A stretch of DNA of 64,000 nt, taken from Pseudomonas sp. Q1-7 (GTDB taxonomy: Bacteria; Pseudomonadota; Gammaproteobacteria; Pseudomonadales; Pseudomonadaceae). Shown piece after piece: positions 16,702 to 26,110 of this stretch. The stretch is taken from positions 1,876,501 to 1,940,500 of the forward strand of contig NZ_CP116304.1 in the NCBI RefSeq assembly GCF_028010285.1. Direction: 5' to 3'. The notes under the pieces are model-generated. The model was not told the DNA's origin. It ran no database searches and was given only the letters and a program-made list of their open reading frames with translations. The translations under genes were made by a program, and so were the position numbers. Position 1 is the first letter of the stretch. Every line of letters starts with the position of its first letter.

Positions 16702-17166
16702 ATGCGTAAACCCGTCCTGCTGGTGGCCTCTTTCACGGCATTGGCACTGGCGCTGGGTGGCTGTCAGTCGAGCCTGACCGGTGACACCTATTCCCGTGAC
16801 GAGGCTCGGCAAGTACAGACCGTGCGCATGGGTACCATCGAATCCCTGCGCCCGGTGAAGATCGAAGGTACCAAGACGCCGATCGGCGCCGGTGCCGGCG
16901 CGGTGGTCGGTGGTATTGGCGGCAGCACCATCGGCCATGGCCGAGGCAGCGCGGTGGCCGCCGTGGTCGGCGCGGTGGCCGGTGGCCTGCTGGGTGCGGC
17001 GGCCGAGGAAGGCCTCACCCGTACCCAGGGTGTGGAAATCACCGTGCGTGAGGACGATGGCTCGATGCGCGCCTACGTCCAGGAAGTCCAGCCCAACGAG
17101 GTATTCCGGGTCGGCGAGCGTGTGCGGATCATGACCGTCAACGGTACCAGCCGCGTCAGTCACTGA
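16702..17166 (+). CDS. SlyB-like glycine-zipper outer-membrane lipoprotein
   Basis: This 154-residue protein has lipobox LGGC (Cys21), then the Pcp/SlyB pattern: SLTGDTYSRDEARQVQTVRMG, a glycine-zipper membrane segment (about residues 67-100, GAGAGAVVGGIGGSTIGHG and AVVGAVAGGLLGAAAEEG), and a C-terminal domain with EITVREDDG and VRIMTVNGTSRVSH. SlyB-family lipoproteins span or decorate the outer membrane, and in enterobacteria they guard its integrity under PhoPQ control. GGAGG lies about 8 bp from the ATG. A terminator follows directly. Confidence 0.93.
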   Translation: MRKPVLLVASFTALALALGGCQSSLTGDTYSRDEARQVQTVRMGTIESLRPVKIEGTKTPIGAGAGAVVGGIGGSTIGHGRGSAVAAVVGAVAGGLLGAAAEEGLTRTQGVEITVREDDGSMRAYVQEVQPNEVFRVGERVRIMTVNGTSRVSH

Positions 17167-17171
17167 AGTCG

Positions 17172-17191
17172 AGCTGCCCATCCGGGCAGCT
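17172..17191 (+). terminator. intrinsic terminator after the slyB-like gene
   Basis: Stem AGCTGCCC/GGGCAGCT (8 bp, loop ATCC) is followed by a T-rich tract (ATTCTTTCATTTT). Confidence 0.85.
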
Positions 17192-17219
17192 ATTCTTTCA
17201 TTTTCCAGTCCTGCAAACG

Positions 17220-17248
17220 GGCGACAGTGGATGCACCTGTCGCCTTTT
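17220..17248 (+). terminator. second hairpin with T-run upstream of the mnh operon
   Basis: Stem GGCGACAG/CTGTCGCC (8 bp, 9-nt loop) is immediately followed by TTTT. It could be a back-up terminator for the slyB-like gene or, if transcription starts upstream, an attenuator for the antiporter operon. Confidence 0.6.
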
Positions 17249-17342
17249 GGGCTGTGCGTCTTCCGGCGTCTCAAGTGTTTTGAAATGATTCAATCTATCG
17301 TCGAGAATCGATAGTAATGGATAATCGCCTACTATTTTCGCT

Positions 17343-17373
17343 CGCCATTTCCGCCACTTAGGAGGAAATGGCG
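17343..17373 (+). promoter_or_regulatory. leader hairpin just upstream of mnhA
   Basis: A perfect 10-bp stem, CGCCATTTCC (17343-17352) with GGAAATGGCG (17364-17373), encloses an 11-nt loop. It lies 20 bp before the mnhA start codon and 7 bp before its GGGGGAGA ribosome-binding region. A further CTATCG...CGATAG inverted repeat lies about 40 bp upstream. There is no T-run after it, so a translational or mRNA-stability role is more likely than termination. Confidence 0.5.
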
Positions 17374-17393
17374 CTGACCTGGGGGAGATTTGG

Positions 17394-20189
17394 ATGATCC
17401 TGGTGCTCATTGTCGCCCTGCCTTTTCTCGGGGCGCTGTTGCCACCACTGGCCGAGCGCCATGGCCGTTCCGTCTGCGCGGGTGCTGCCGCGCTGGTGCC
17501 GCTCACCGGCCTCATCCTGCTGCTGGCCCAGACCGACAGTGTCTTCGCCGGCCACGTCCTGACATTCGCCCAGCCCTGGCTGCCTGGCGTCGGCCTGAGT
17601 TTCAGCCTGCGCCTCGATGGCCTGGGCTACCTCTTCGCCTTGCTGATCCTCGGCATTGGCCTGCTGGTCATCCTGTACGCCCGTTACTACCTGTCCAGCG
17701 AAGAGCCGATGGGGCGCTTTTTCGCCTTCCTGCTGCTGTTCATGGGCGCGATGCTAGGGGTGGTGCTGTCCGAGAACCTGCTGCTGATGCTGGTGTTCTG
17801 GGAGCTCACCAGCCTGTCGTCGTTCCTGCTGATCGGCTTCTGGGGAAGTCGCTCCGACGCTCGCAAAGGGGCGCGCATGGCCCTCGCGGTCACCGGCGGC
17901 GGTGGCCTCGCGTTGTTCGCTGGCGTGCTGCTGATAGGGCATATCGTCGGCAGCTACGAACTGACCCACGTGCTGGCGGCGGGCGAGCGGATCCGCGCCC
18001 ACGCCCTCTATCCGGTGGCCCTGGCGCTGGTGCTGCTGGGGGTGTTCACCAAGTCCGCACAATTCCCTTTCCATTTCTGGCTGCCGCACGCCATGGCGGC
18101 GCCGACCCCGGTATCCGCCTACCTGCACTCGGCCACCATGGTGAAGGCCGGCGTTTTCCTCCTGGCGCGTCTCTATCCGGCGTTGGCCGGTTCCGACCTG
18201 TGGTTCTACCTGGTCAGCCTGAGTGGCCTGGCGACCCTGCTGATCGGCGCCGGCATGGCCTTGTTCCAGCATGACCTCAAGGGGCTGCTGGCCTACTCGA
18301 CCATCAGCCACCTGGGCCTGATCACCCTGCTGTTCGGCCTGGACTCGCAACTGTCCAACGTGGCGGCGGTGTTCCACATCATCAACCATGCCACCTTCAA
18401 GGCCTCGCTCTTCATGGCCGCCGGGATAATCGACCACGAGACCGGCAGTCGCGACATGCGCCTGATAAACGGGATGTGGAAGTACCTGCCGCACACCGCG
18501 GTGCTGGCCATGGTGGCGTCCCTGGCCATGGCCGGGGTGCCGTTGTTGAACGGTTTCCTGAGCAAGGAGATGTTCTTCGGCGAAACCCTTCAGCAGGAGC
18601 TGCTGGGCAGCTTCAGTTGGGTGGTGCCGGCGGCGGCGACCCTGGCCGGGGTATTTTCGGTGGCCTACTCGCTGCGTTTCGTGCACGACGTGTTCTTCAA
18701 CGGCGAGCCGGTCGCGCTGCCCAAGTTTCCGCCCCACGAGCCGCCGCGCTATATGAAGGTCCCGGTGGAAATCCTGGTATTCCTCTGCCTGCTGGTGGGT
18801 ATGCTCCCCGGCTACACCGTGGCGCCCCTGCTGGCGGCCGCGGCGTCCGCCAGCCTCGGCGGCGAATTGCCGGTGTATAGCCTGGCGATCTGGCACGGCT
18901 TCAACCTGCCGTTGGCCATGAGCTTCGTGGCGCTGGTCGGTGGCGTGCTGGTCTACGTCTTGCGCAAGCCGCTGTTCCACTGGTACGCGGGGCTGCCCGA
19001 CATCGACGCCAAGGAAGTCTTCGAGCAACAGGTGCAGCGTGTAACCCGGGTGGCCCGCTGGATCACCGGCGTGCTGGAGAACGGCTCCCTGCAGCGTTAC
19101 CTGGTCCTGTTGCTGGGCAGCGCCATGGTGTTGGTGGCACTGCCCCTGGCGTCGCTGTCGCAAGTCGCCGGCGATCGTTCGCTGACGCCGCTGGACGGCA
19201 TTACCGCCCTGGGCCTCGCGGTGCTGGGGCTGTCCGGCGTGCTGAGCGCGGCCTTTCACCGCCAGCGGCTGATCTCCCTGATGATTCTCGGCGTCGCCGG
19301 CTTGCTGGTGGCGCTGGTGTTCGCCCGCTTCTCCGCCCCCGACCTGGCCCTGACCCAACTGGTGGTGGAGGTGGTGACCCTGGTGCTGCTGATCCTGGCG
19401 CTGTATTACCTGCCGTCCCGCACCCCCGGGGAAAGCTCCAGCCTGCGCGGCCTGCGCGACCTCATCCTGGCCTGTGCCGTGGGCGTGATGGTGGCGCTGC
19501 TGGCTTATGCGGTGCTGACCCGTCCCTACACGGGCATCGCCGATTTCTTCCTGGCCAACAGCCTTTCCGGTGGCGGCGGCAGCAACGTGGTCAACGTGAT
19601 ACTGGTGGACTTCCGCGGCTTCGACACCCTGGGCGAAATCACTGTCCTGGCCATCGCCGCCGTGGGCATCGCCGCCATGCTCTCGGGCCTGCGCCTGGTG
19701 AATCCCACCTGCGATCCCCAGGGCCGCAACTGGGCCCGCGCCAAGCATCCGCTGATCCTCGAAACCCTGTCGCGCCTGGTGCTGCCCCTGGCGTTGCTGA
19801 TCTCGGTGTTCATCTTCCTGCGCGGCCACAACCTGCCGGGCGGCGGCTTCATCGCCGGCCTGATCACCGCCGTGGCGCTGGTGCTGCAGTACATCGCCAG
19901 CGGCACGGCGTGGGTGGAGCGACGGATGAGCCTGAACTACCAGCGCATGGCCGGCGCCGGCGTGCTGGTCGCCGCGCTCACCGGCCTTGGCAGCTGGGCC
20001 TTCGGGCGCAACTTCCTCACCTCCGCCTTTGGCCATTTCGAGCTGCCGCTGGTGGGGGAATTCGAACTGGCCACCGCCATGCTGTTCGACCTCGGTGTCT
20101 ACCTGGCCGTGGTCGGCTCGACATTGCTGGTCCTGGTCAATCTGGGGCAGCTCAGCCTGGCCCCGGCCGCGAGCAAGGAGATTCATTGA
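17394..20189 (+). CDS. mnhA: Na+(K+)/H+ antiporter subunit A, fused MnhA-MnhB type
   Basis: This 931-residue multispanning inner-membrane protein carries an NADH-dehydrogenase ND5-like proton channel domain (about 60-500; [20 protein letters not shown] is the family signature). A DUF4040/MbhE-like part follows (about 600-770), then an MnhB domain at the C-terminus (about 780-925; [20 protein letters not shown]). This A+B fusion is characteristic of the six-gene (group 2) Mrp antiporters called Pha in rhizobia and Sha in P. aeruginosa. The complex exports Na+ or K+ for protons and supports pH and salt homeostasis. The stop overlaps the next start (TGATG). Confidence 0.96.
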   Translation: MILVLIVALPFLGALLPPLAERHGRSVCAGAAALVPLTGLILLLAQTDSVFAGHVLTFAQPWLPGVGLSFSLRLDGLGYLFALLILGIGLLVILYARYYLSSEEPMGRFFAFLLLFMGAMLGVVLSENLLLMLVFWELTSLSSFLLIGFWGSRSDARKGARMALAVTGGGGLALFAGVLLIGHIVGSYELTHVLAAGERIRAHALYPVALALVLLGVFTKSAQFPFHFWLPHAMAAPTPVSAYLHSATMVKAGVFLLARLYPALAGSDLWFYLVSLSGLATLLIGAGMALFQHDLKGLLAYSTISHLGLITLLFGLDSQLSNVAAVFHIINHATFKASLFMAAGIIDHETGSRDMRLINGMWKYLPHTAVLAMVASLAMAGVPLLNGFLSKEMFFGETLQQELLGSFSWVVPAAATLAGVFSVAYSLRFVHDVFFNGEPVALPKFPPHEPPRYMKVPVEILVFLCLLVGMLPGYTVAPLLAAAASASLGGELPVYSLAIWHGFNLPLAMSFVALVGGVLVYVLRKPLFHWYAGLPDIDAKEVFEQQVQRVTRVARWITGVLENGSLQRYLVLLLGSAMVLVALPLASLSQVAGDRSLTPLDGITALGLAVLGLSGVLSAAFHRQRLISLMILGVAGLLVALVFARFSAPDLALTQLVVEVVTLVLLILALYYLPSRTPGESSSLRGLRDLILACAVGVMVALLAYAVLTRPYTGIADFFLANSLSGGGGSNVVNVILVDFRGFDTLGEITVLAIAAVGIAAMLSGLRLVNPTCDPQGRNWARAKHPLILETLSRLVLPLALLISVFIFLRGHNLPGGGFIAGLITAVALVLQYIASGTAWVERRMSLNYQRMAGAGVLVAALTGLGSWAFGRNFLTSAFGHFELPLVGEFELATAMLFDLGVYLAVVGSTLLVLVNLGQLSLAPAASKEIH

Positions 20190-20524
20190 TGGAGGCGCTG
20201 TTCGCCGTGACCCTCGGCCTGCTCACCAGCAGCGGCGTCTACCTGCTGCTGCGTGGGCGGACCTTCCCTGTGGTGCTGGGGCTGACCCTGCTGTCCTACG
20301 CCGTCAACCTGTTCCTTTTCGCCATGGGGCGGCTGGCCGGCGAGGCCGCCGTGCTCGGGCGTGACGTGCAGTACGCCGACCCGGTGCCCCAGGCCCTGGT
20401 GCTGACCGCCATCGTCATCGGTTTCGCCATGACCGCCTTCGTGGTAGTGCTGGCCCTGCGCGGCATCGGCGAGCTGGGCAGCGATCATGTGGATGGCCGC
20501 GGCGACGGGGAGTCGGCGCCATGA
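20189..20524 (+). CDS. mnhC: antiporter subunit C (NuoK-like)
   Basis: This 111-residue protein has three membrane helices and is related to complex I subunit NuoK (SSGVYLLLRGRTFPVVLGLTLLS; DPVPQALVLTAIVIGFAMTAF is the Mrp-C signature). It is a subunit of the Mrp/Pha/Sha antiporter. It overlaps mnhA by 1 bp and mnhD by 4 bp, so the genes are translationally coupled. Longer in-frame starts inside mnhA are rejected because the ATG at 20189 is preceded by AAGGAG. Confidence 0.95.
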   Translation: MEALFAVTLGLLTSSGVYLLLRGRTFPVVLGLTLLSYAVNLFLFAMGRLAGEAAVLGRDVQYADPVPQALVLTAIVIGFAMTAFVVVLALRGIGELGSDHVDGRGDGESAP

Positions 20525-22020
20525 CCCACCTGACGATCCTGCCCATCCTGATTCCGCTGTTCACCGGCGCGCTGCTGCTGATACTGCCCTCCATCGAGCG
20601 GTTGAAGCGCAGCCTCTCCGTACTCGCCACCCTGGCCCTGGTGCCGCTGGCGCTGCTGCTGATGCAGCAGGCCGGTGATGGCCAGTTGCGGGTGTATGCG
20701 CTGGGCAGTTGGCAGCCGCCATTCGGTATCGTGCTGATGCTCGACCGCCTGGCCGCGATGATGTTGCTGGCCACCGCCGTGCTGGCCAGCGCCGCCGTGC
20801 TTTACGCGGTGCGTGGCGACGACCGGATCGGCCTGCGCTTCCACGCGCTGTTTCAGTTCCAGCTGCTGGGGATCAACGGCGCCTTCCTCACCGGCGACCT
20901 GTTCAACCTCTTCGTGTTCTTCGAAATCCTGCTGATCGCGTCCTACGCGCTGCTGCTGCACGGCGGAGGCGGCGAGCGGGTGCGCGCGGGCTTGCACTAC
21001 GTGGTCCTCAACCTCGCCGGGTCGGCGCTGTTCCTCATCGCGGTGGGGACCCTCTACGGCATCACCGGGACCCTGAACATGGCCGACCTGGCCCGCCAGG
21101 TGGCCGCCGCGTCGGCGGGGAACGTGCCGGTGCTGGCCGCCGCCGGACTGGTCCTGTTGCTGGTGTTCGCCCTCAAGGCGGCCCTGCTGCCGCTGTACTT
21201 CTGGCTGCCGCGCGCCTATGCCGCCGCCAGCGCACCGGTGGCGGCGCTGTTCGCGATCATGACCAAGGTGGGCATCTACTCGATCCTGCGGGTCTACAGC
21301 CTGGTCTTCGGGCCGGAGGCCGGCGAGCTGGCCAACCTGGCCCAGCCCTGGCTCTGGCCGCTGGCCCTGGCCACCGTGATCCTGGGGGCCCTGGGTGCCC
21401 TGGCCGCCAACACCCTGCAGAGGCTGCTGAGCTACCTGGTGGTGGTGTCCGCCGGCACCCTGCTGGCGGCCATCGCCCTCGGTACGCCCGAGGCCCAGGG
21501 CGCGGCGCTCTTCTACCTGCTGCACAGCACCTGGGTGGCCGGCGCGCTGTTCCTGCTCGCCGACCTGGTCAGTCGCCAGCGGGGCGACAAGTCCGGCGAC
21601 CTGGTGCAGGGGCCGGCGCTGCGCAATCCGGGGCTCCTGGGCGCGGCCTTCTTCTGCGGGGCCATCGCCGTCGCCGGCCTGCCGCCATTGTCCGGCTTCT
21701 TCGCCAAGCTCCTGCTGCTGCAGTCCGTGCCACCGGGTGGCGGGGCGTTGCCGCTGTGGAGCGTGTTGCTGATCGGTGGTTTCGTCAGCCTGGTGGCCTT
21801 GAGCCGCGCGGGTAGCACCCTGTTCTGGCGCACCGGCCACCAGGTGCTCGGCAGTGCCGAACTGGATGGCGGTCGGCTGTTCGCCACGCTGCTGTTGCTG
21901 GCCGGCAGCCTGGTGCTGGTGGCCTTTGCCCAGCCGCTGCTGGAGTATGCCCAGGCGAGTGCCGCGCAACTGCACGCGCCGAACCTGTATCGCGCGATCC
22001 TGGAGGGCGCTGGAGCATGA
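20521..22020 (+). CDS. mnhD: antiporter subunit D (NuoN/M-like)
   Basis: This 499-residue protein has about 14 membrane helices and is related to complex I NuoM/NuoN proton-pumping subunits. Diagnostic segments are FNLFVFFEILLIASYALLLH (conserved Glu in the fifth helix) and LVFALKAALLPLYFWLPRAY (conserved Lys). It forms one of the ion-translocating subunits of the Mrp/Pha/Sha complex together with MnhA. It overlaps mnhC and mnhE by ATGA junctions. The length is normal. Confidence 0.96.
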   Translation: MTHLTILPILIPLFTGALLLILPSIERLKRSLSVLATLALVPLALLLMQQAGDGQLRVYALGSWQPPFGIVLMLDRLAAMMLLATAVLASAAVLYAVRGDDRIGLRFHALFQFQLLGINGAFLTGDLFNLFVFFEILLIASYALLLHGGGGERVRAGLHYVVLNLAGSALFLIAVGTLYGITGTLNMADLARQVAAASAGNVPVLAAAGLVLLLVFALKAALLPLYFWLPRAYAAASAPVAALFAIMTKVGIYSILRVYSLVFGPEAGELANLAQPWLWPLALATVILGALGALAANTLQRLLSYLVVVSAGTLLAAIALGTPEAQGAALFYLLHSTWVAGALFLLADLVSRQRGDKSGDLVQGPALRNPGLLGAAFFCGAIAVAGLPPLSGFFAKLLLLQSVPPGGGALPLWSVLLIGGFVSLVALSRAGSTLFWRTGHQVLGSAELDGGRLFATLLLLAGSLVLVAFAQPLLEYAQASAAQLHAPNLYRAILEGAGA

Positions 22021-22517
22021 TGCGCAGACTCTTTCCCCATCCCGCCGAGAGCTTGCTGCTGCTAGTCGTCTGGCTGCTGCTGGTGGATTCCTTCGCCTTC
22101 GGCCAGTGGCTGCTGGGCGCGTTCCTCGGCTGGGTGATTCCCTTCTGCATCAAGCCGCTGCTGATCGAGCGGCCCAAACGCTGGCACCCCCTCAGGCTGA
22201 TGCGCTTCCTGGTGATGGTGATGGGCGACATCGTGGTCGCCAATTTCCAGGTGGCGCGCCTGACCCTGGGGCGCGTCGAAGCGTTGCGCCCGGCATTCGT
22301 CGAGGTGCCCATCGAACTGGACGATGAACTGGCCATCAGTGTGCTGGTCAGCGTCGTTTCGCTCACCCCCGGCTCGCTGTCGGCCGACCTCAGCGCCGAT
22401 CGCCGGACCCTGCTGGTGCATGGTCTCGACGTGCCGGACAAGGCCGCCATGGTGGCCGGGATCAAGTCGCGCTACGAGGCGCCGCTGAAGGAGATCTTCC
22501 CGTGCTCGCCTACGTGA
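22017..22517 (+). CDS. mnhE: antiporter subunit E
   Basis: This 166-residue protein has two or three N-terminal membrane helices (about 10-55) and a C-terminal cytoplasmic domain with ISVLVSVVSLTPGSLSADLS, the MnhE/MrpE hallmark. It is a structural subunit of the cation/proton antiporter. Its start overlaps mnhD by 4 bp and its end overlaps mnhF by 16 bp. Confidence 0.95.
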   Translation: MMRRLFPHPAESLLLLVVWLLLVDSFAFGQWLLGAFLGWVIPFCIKPLLIERPKRWHPLRLMRFLVMVMGDIVVANFQVARLTLGRVEALRPAFVEVPIELDDELAISVLVSVVSLTPGSLSADLSADRRTLLVHGLDVPDKAAMVAGIKSRYEAPLKEIFPCSPT

Positions 22518-22771
22518 TCCCCCTGTGCCTGGCCATGCTCGGCCTGGCGCTGCTGCTGACCCTGGCCCGGCTCATCAAGGGGCCCTGCCTGCCGGATCGG
22601 GTGTTGGCGCTCGATACCCTCTACATCAATGCCATCGCCATGCTGATGCTCTACGGCATCTGGAAGGGCAGCGACCTGTTCTTCGAAGTGGCATTGCTGA
22701 TCGCCGTACTCGGTTTCGTCAGTACGGTGGCGGTGGCCAAATATATGCTGCGTGGAGACATCATCGAATGA
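22502..22771 (+). CDS. mnhF: antiporter subunit F
   Basis: This 89-residue protein with three membrane helices starts at GTG. The signature GPCLPDRVLALDTLYINAIA matches MnhF/MrpF (P-x-DR-x-x-x-x-D). In the family the conserved Asp in helix 2 is implicated in ion passage. It overlaps mnhE by 16 bp and mnhG by 4 bp. Confidence 0.95.
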   Translation: MLAYVIPLCLAMLGLALLLTLARLIKGPCLPDRVLALDTLYINAIAMLMLYGIWKGSDLFFEVALLIAVLGFVSTVAVAKYMLRGDIIE

Positions 22772-23115
22772 GCGGCGAACCCATGGCCCTGTGGCTGGAA
22801 ATACTGGTGTCGACCCTGCTGCTGCTCGGCAGCGCTTTCGTGCTGACCGGCGCCATCGGCCTGTACCGCCTGCCGGATTTCTTCATGCGCCTGCATGGCC
22901 CGACCAAGGCCACCACCCTGGGTGTGGGCGGCCTGGTCCTGGCGTCCCTGGGTTACTTCTCCGCCGATGCCGACGGGCTCAGCCTGCACGAACTGCTGAT
23001 CAGCCTGTTCCTCTTCATCAGCGCCCCGGTCAGCGCCTACATGCTGGCCAAGGCCGCGGTGCTGCAGCGACTGCCCCTGGACCCGCGCACCCGCGGCAAG
23101 CCCTGGAACCAGTAG
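22768..23115 (+). CDS. mnhG: antiporter subunit G
   Basis: This 115-residue last gene of the operon has three membrane helices, with the MnhG/MrpG signature TGAIGLYRLPDFFMRLHGPTK and a second conserved part LFLFISAPVSAYMLAKAA. The start at 22768 sits in an ATGA overlap with mnhF. An internal ATG 15 bp later (MALWLE) is an alternative. The operon is complete (A/B fusion, C, D, E, F, G). Confidence 0.95.
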   Translation: MSGEPMALWLEILVSTLLLLGSAFVLTGAIGLYRLPDFFMRLHGPTKATTLGVGGLVLASLGYFSADADGLSLHELLISLFLFISAPVSAYMLAKAAVLQRLPLDPRTRGKPWNQ

Positions 23116-23201
23116 CCGCATCAGTTTTTTCATCGGGCTGTCCCTGTCGGGCAGGGGACGCTCACGCCTAGACTGGTGCCTTTTCAGCGGAGGTTGTATC
23201 C

Positions 23202-24107
23202 ATGGCACAGCAAGGTCGAGGCGTGGCGGCGGCCTGCCTGGTGTTGGCGATGGCGCTCTGGGGCAGTTCATTCATCGCCCTCAAGCTGGCCTTTCAGGAG
23301 GTGGCGCCGCACTGGGTGATCTTCGTGCGGATGGCCCTCGGCAGCCTGATCTTCCTCGCCGCCTGGCGCTGGCGAGGGCGCCTCGACTACCGACCTGGCG
23401 ACTGGAAGTACCTGATCGGACTGGCCGCGTGCGAGCCCTGTCTCTATTTCATTTTCGAGGCCCTGGCGCTGCAGCACACCAGCGCATCCCAGGCCGGCAT
23501 GATCACCGCGCTGCTGCCCCTGCTGGTGGCGGTGGGCGCCTACGCCCTGTTGCATGAGCGCATCACCCGCAGCACCCTGTTCGGCTTCCTGCTGGCGGTG
23601 GCCGGTGCCATCTGGCTGAGCCTGGCCGGCGAGTCCGACAACCACGCACCGCAGCCGCTGCTGGGCAACTTCTACGAATTCCTCGCGATGCTCTGCGCCA
23701 CCGGCTACACCCTGCTGCTCAAGCACCTGTCGTCGCGCTATTCGCCGTTCTTCCTCACCGCCATGCAGGCCTTCATCGGCAGCCTGTTCTTTCTGCCGCT
23801 GGCCTGGGCGACCTCGCCCTTGCCAGCGTCCGTCAGCCCACTGGGCATCGCCGCCATGATCTACCTGGGCACCGTGGTCACGGTGGGCGCCTACGGCCTC
23901 TACAACTTCGGCGTTTCGCGCCTGCCGGCCAGCCAGGCCACCGGCTACATCAACCTGATCCCGGTCTTCACCCTGGTGTTCGCCTGGGGCTTCCTGGGTG
24001 AACGGCTGACCGGCATGCAGGTGCTTGCCGCCGGGCTGGTGTTCGCCGGGGTGGCGTTGAGCCAGTGGCGCAGTACCGCCCCGACGCCGGCTGGGGTCCT
24101 CGACTAG
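23202..24107 (+). CDS. EamA/DMT-family drug-metabolite transporter
   Basis: This 301-residue inner-membrane protein has 10 membrane helices arranged as two EamA repeats. Repeat 1 contains MALWGSSFIALKLAFQ and the ALALQHTSASQAGMITALLPLL signature. Repeat 2 contains SRLPASQATGYINLIPVFTLVFAWGFLGE. DMT members export amino acids, metabolites or dyes; no substrate can be read from the sequence. A GGAGG site precedes the ATG. It is separated from the antiporter operon by about 86 bp. Confidence 0.9.
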   Translation: MAQQGRGVAAACLVLAMALWGSSFIALKLAFQEVAPHWVIFVRMALGSLIFLAAWRWRGRLDYRPGDWKYLIGLAACEPCLYFIFEALALQHTSASQAGMITALLPLLVAVGAYALLHERITRSTLFGFLLAVAGAIWLSLAGESDNHAPQPLLGNFYEFLAMLCATGYTLLLKHLSSRYSPFFLTAMQAFIGSLFFLPLAWATSPLPASVSPLGIAAMIYLGTVVTVGAYGLYNFGVSRLPASQATGYINLIPVFTLVFAWGFLGERLTGMQVLAAGLVFAGVALSQWRSTAPTPAGVLD

Positions 24108-24109
24108 GA

Positions 24110-24246
24110 CTTATACGAAAAGGCGTCGAGCGAAGGTCAGGCAAGGCGCAACGACCACCGGGAGTATCCGCCGAAGAAGTGTTGTAAGTGAGCATTCTGA
24201 GGGCGATCTCAACGCAGCATCACCGAGCGCAGACACTTTCCGTACA
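24110..24246. repeat. candidate intergenic repeat with imperfect inverted ends
   Basis: The left end TTATACGAAAAG (24111-24122) pairs with the right end CTTTCCGTACAT at 9 of 12 positions when inverted. The interior (GAGCGAAGGTCAGGCAAGG...; CGAGCGCAGACAC) looks like a repetitive intergenic module known to me from pseudomonads. There is no coding potential. No second copy lies in this window, so the repeat nature is inferred. Confidence 0.4.
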
Positions 24247-24250
24247 TGGC

Positions 24251-25249
24251 CTAGGACCTGGTCCAGGCCAGCAACACATCCAGCATCCGGTTGGCGAAGG
24301 CCCATTCGTTGTCGTACCAGGCCAGCACCTTCACCAGCTCCCCCTGCACGCGGGTGTGATTGAGGTCCACCACGCAGGAAATAGGGTGGCCGTTGAAGTC
24401 GCTGGATACCAACGGCAGTGCGTTGCATTCCATCACCCCCGGCGGCAGGTCGCGTGCGCCGGCTTCCAGTGCGGCGTTGATGGCGTCGCGGCTGGCCGGG
24501 CGTTCGGCGATGAAGGAAAGGTCCAGCAGCGACACATTCGGCGTCGGCACCCGCACCGCCAGGCCATCCAGGCGCCCGGCGAGTTCCGGCAGCACCAGGC
24601 CGATGGCCTTGGCCGCGCCGGTGCTGGTGGGGATCATCGAAACCGCCGCCGCACGGGCCCGGTAAAGGTCGCCGTGGCTCTTGTCCAGCAGGTTCTGGTC
24701 GTTGGTGTAGGCGTGCACCGTGGTGACCAGGCCGCTGCGGATGCCCACGGCGCGGTGCAGCAGCAGCGCCAGCGGCGCCAGGCAGTTGGTGGTGCAGGAT
24801 GCGTTGGAGACGATCTGCTGGCTGCCCAACTGCTCATGGTTGACGCCGTACACCACGGTCAGGTCGGCGCTGTCCAGCGGGTGGGAGAGCAACACCCGCG
24901 GGGCGCCCGCGGTCAGGTGCTGTTCCACCTGCGGGCGCTTTTTCATCTTGCCCGAGCATTCCAGCACCAGGTCCACGCCCAATTGGTCCCAGGGCAGGTT
25001 GACCGGGTCGCGCTCGCGCAGCAGGTGGATGGTCTGGTTGTTCACCTGCAGGTGACGGTCGTGCAGGGCGACGTGGCCGTGGAAGCGGCCGAAGGTGGAG
25101 TCGAAGCGGGTCAGGTGGGCCAGCGATTCGAAGTCGCCGAGGTCGTTGATGGCTTCGATGCGCAGGCGCTGATCGAGCCTCCGTTCGAACAGTGCACGAA
25201 CCACGGCGCGACCGATGCGCCCGTATCCATTCAGGGCGATACGCAGCAT
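24251..25249 (-). CDS. glyceraldehyde-3-P / erythrose-4-P dehydrogenase family enzyme
   Basis: This 332-residue NAD-dependent dehydrogenase has the dinucleotide-binding loop NGYGRIGR (7-14), the catalytic Cys152 in SNASCTTNCLAP, and the catalytic His in TTVHAYTNDQ. It has mixed features. LPWDQLGVDLVLECSG and the late ALPLVSSDFNGHP resemble Epd (erythrose-4-phosphate dehydrogenase, used for vitamin B6 synthesis), while PTSTGAAKAIGLVLPEL resembles classical GapA. It lies alone, not beside pgk or tkt, so physiological substrate and direction are uncertain. Confidence 0.88.
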   Translation of the reverse strand: MLRIALNGYGRIGRAVVRALFERRLDQRLRIEAINDLGDFESLAHLTRFDSTFGRFHGHVALHDRHLQVNNQTIHLLRERDPVNLPWDQLGVDLVLECSGKMKKRPQVEQHLTAGAPRVLLSHPLDSADLTVVYGVNHEQLGSQQIVSNASCTTNCLAPLALLLHRAVGIRSGLVTTVHAYTNDQNLLDKSHGDLYRARAAAVSMIPTSTGAAKAIGLVLPELAGRLDGLAVRVPTPNVSLLDLSFIAERPASRDAINAALEAGARDLPPGVMECNALPLVSSDFNGHPISCVVDLNHTRVQGELVKVLAWYDNEWAFANRMLDVLLAWTRS

Positions 25250-25335
25250 GACGTTCTCCTTTTCCTGTCGTCCTGGATTGAGCTTAGCGACGAAGAGGGA
25301 GACGGGCGGTCGAGGTTGTAACGGAAAGCGCCCGA

Positions 25336-25354
25336 GGGGCCGGCGAACGGCCCC
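25336..25354 (-). terminator. hairpin downstream of the lipoprotein gene
   Basis: Stem GGGGCCG/CGGCCCC (7 bp, 5-nt loop) lies just past the stop of the minus-strand gene ending at 25369. On that strand it is followed a few bases later by a short T-rich stretch. Confidence 0.5.
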
Positions 25355-25368
25355 GGGGCGATGCTCGA

Positions 25369-26040
25369 TCAGTCGTTGCGGGCCCCGCCGAAGGCTGCGC
25401 AGCCACGGTGTGGCTTGCCGTCCAGGCGCAGTTCGGCGCTGAGGTGCTGGACCGCGCCGCTCATGCCGTCGACGCAGCGCTGGGGCGCGACCCAGAGTTC
25501 CAGGCGCTGGCCGTTGGCCTCGCTGGACAGGTTGAAGCGGCCATCCGGCAGTTGCTCTTCCATGTAGGGCAGGGCAAGGGAGGGCTGGCCGGGGCGGTCG
25601 AGCACCAGGCCCTGGGTGCTGACGCTGACGCTCCAGTCCGGCTCGTGGCCGCTGGCGCGCAGCAGCAGGCGCTTGAAGTTGATGTCTTCGCAGCCATGGC
25701 CTTCGCGTTGCACGCGGTAGAGGGTGTGCAGGTCCAGTTGGCCATCGGCGCCGGGGACGCTCGTTGCCCCCATGCTGGCGCGGACATCGGCGAACAGCGG
25801 GCCGGGGCCGTCGGCGGCAAGATTGGCCGCCTCCGGCAGCAGGCCGGTAGCGCCGCCGTCCACCAGGGCGAAGCGGCGTTTCTCGCCACAGGGGCTGAAC
25901 ATCACCCGGTCAGCGTCTACGCTCAGCACACCTTGCAGGCGCACCAGGTTGGCGGCGGGCGCGGGGGCTTTCTCGGCGAACATCTGGCAGGCGCCGAAGA
26001 AGGGCAGCAGGCTGAACAGCAGGGGGCGGGCGAAACGCAT
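25369..26040 (-). CDS. putative lipoprotein (COG3650-like)
   Basis: This 223-residue exported protein has an N-terminal signal (MRFARPLLFSLLPFFGAC) ending in a possible but atypical lipobox (FGAC, Cys18). Two beta-rich parts follow: about 35-110 with VFSPCGEKRRF-like spacing, and about 125-220 with a second pair of cysteines (GHGCEDINFKRLLLRASGHEPDWSV). The ASGHEPDW motif is typical of the COG3650/MliC-like periplasmic family in Pseudomonas. The function is unproven; lysozyme inhibition or envelope stress sensing are family-level guesses. Confidence 0.72.
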   Translation of the reverse strand: MRFARPLLFSLLPFFGACQMFAEKAPAPAANLVRLQGVLSVDADRVMFSPCGEKRRFALVDGGATGLLPEAANLAADGPGPLFADVRASMGATSVPGADGQLDLHTLYRVQREGHGCEDINFKRLLLRASGHEPDWSVSVSTQGLVLDRPGQPSLALPYMEEQLPDGRFNLSSEANGQRLELWVAPQRCVDGMSGAVQHLSAELRLDGKPHRGCAAFGGARND

Positions 26041-26110
26041 CGTGGGGTCTCCTTCAGGGAGCGGCCACGTTACCGGCGCGAAGCGCCCGGCTCAAGGGTG
26101 GGAAATTCGG

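Noticed and set aside
17754-20186. Minus-strand open frame of 810 codons opposite mnhA
   Set aside because: The His/Gln/Gly-rich translation has no domain; mnhA on the other strand is unequivocal.
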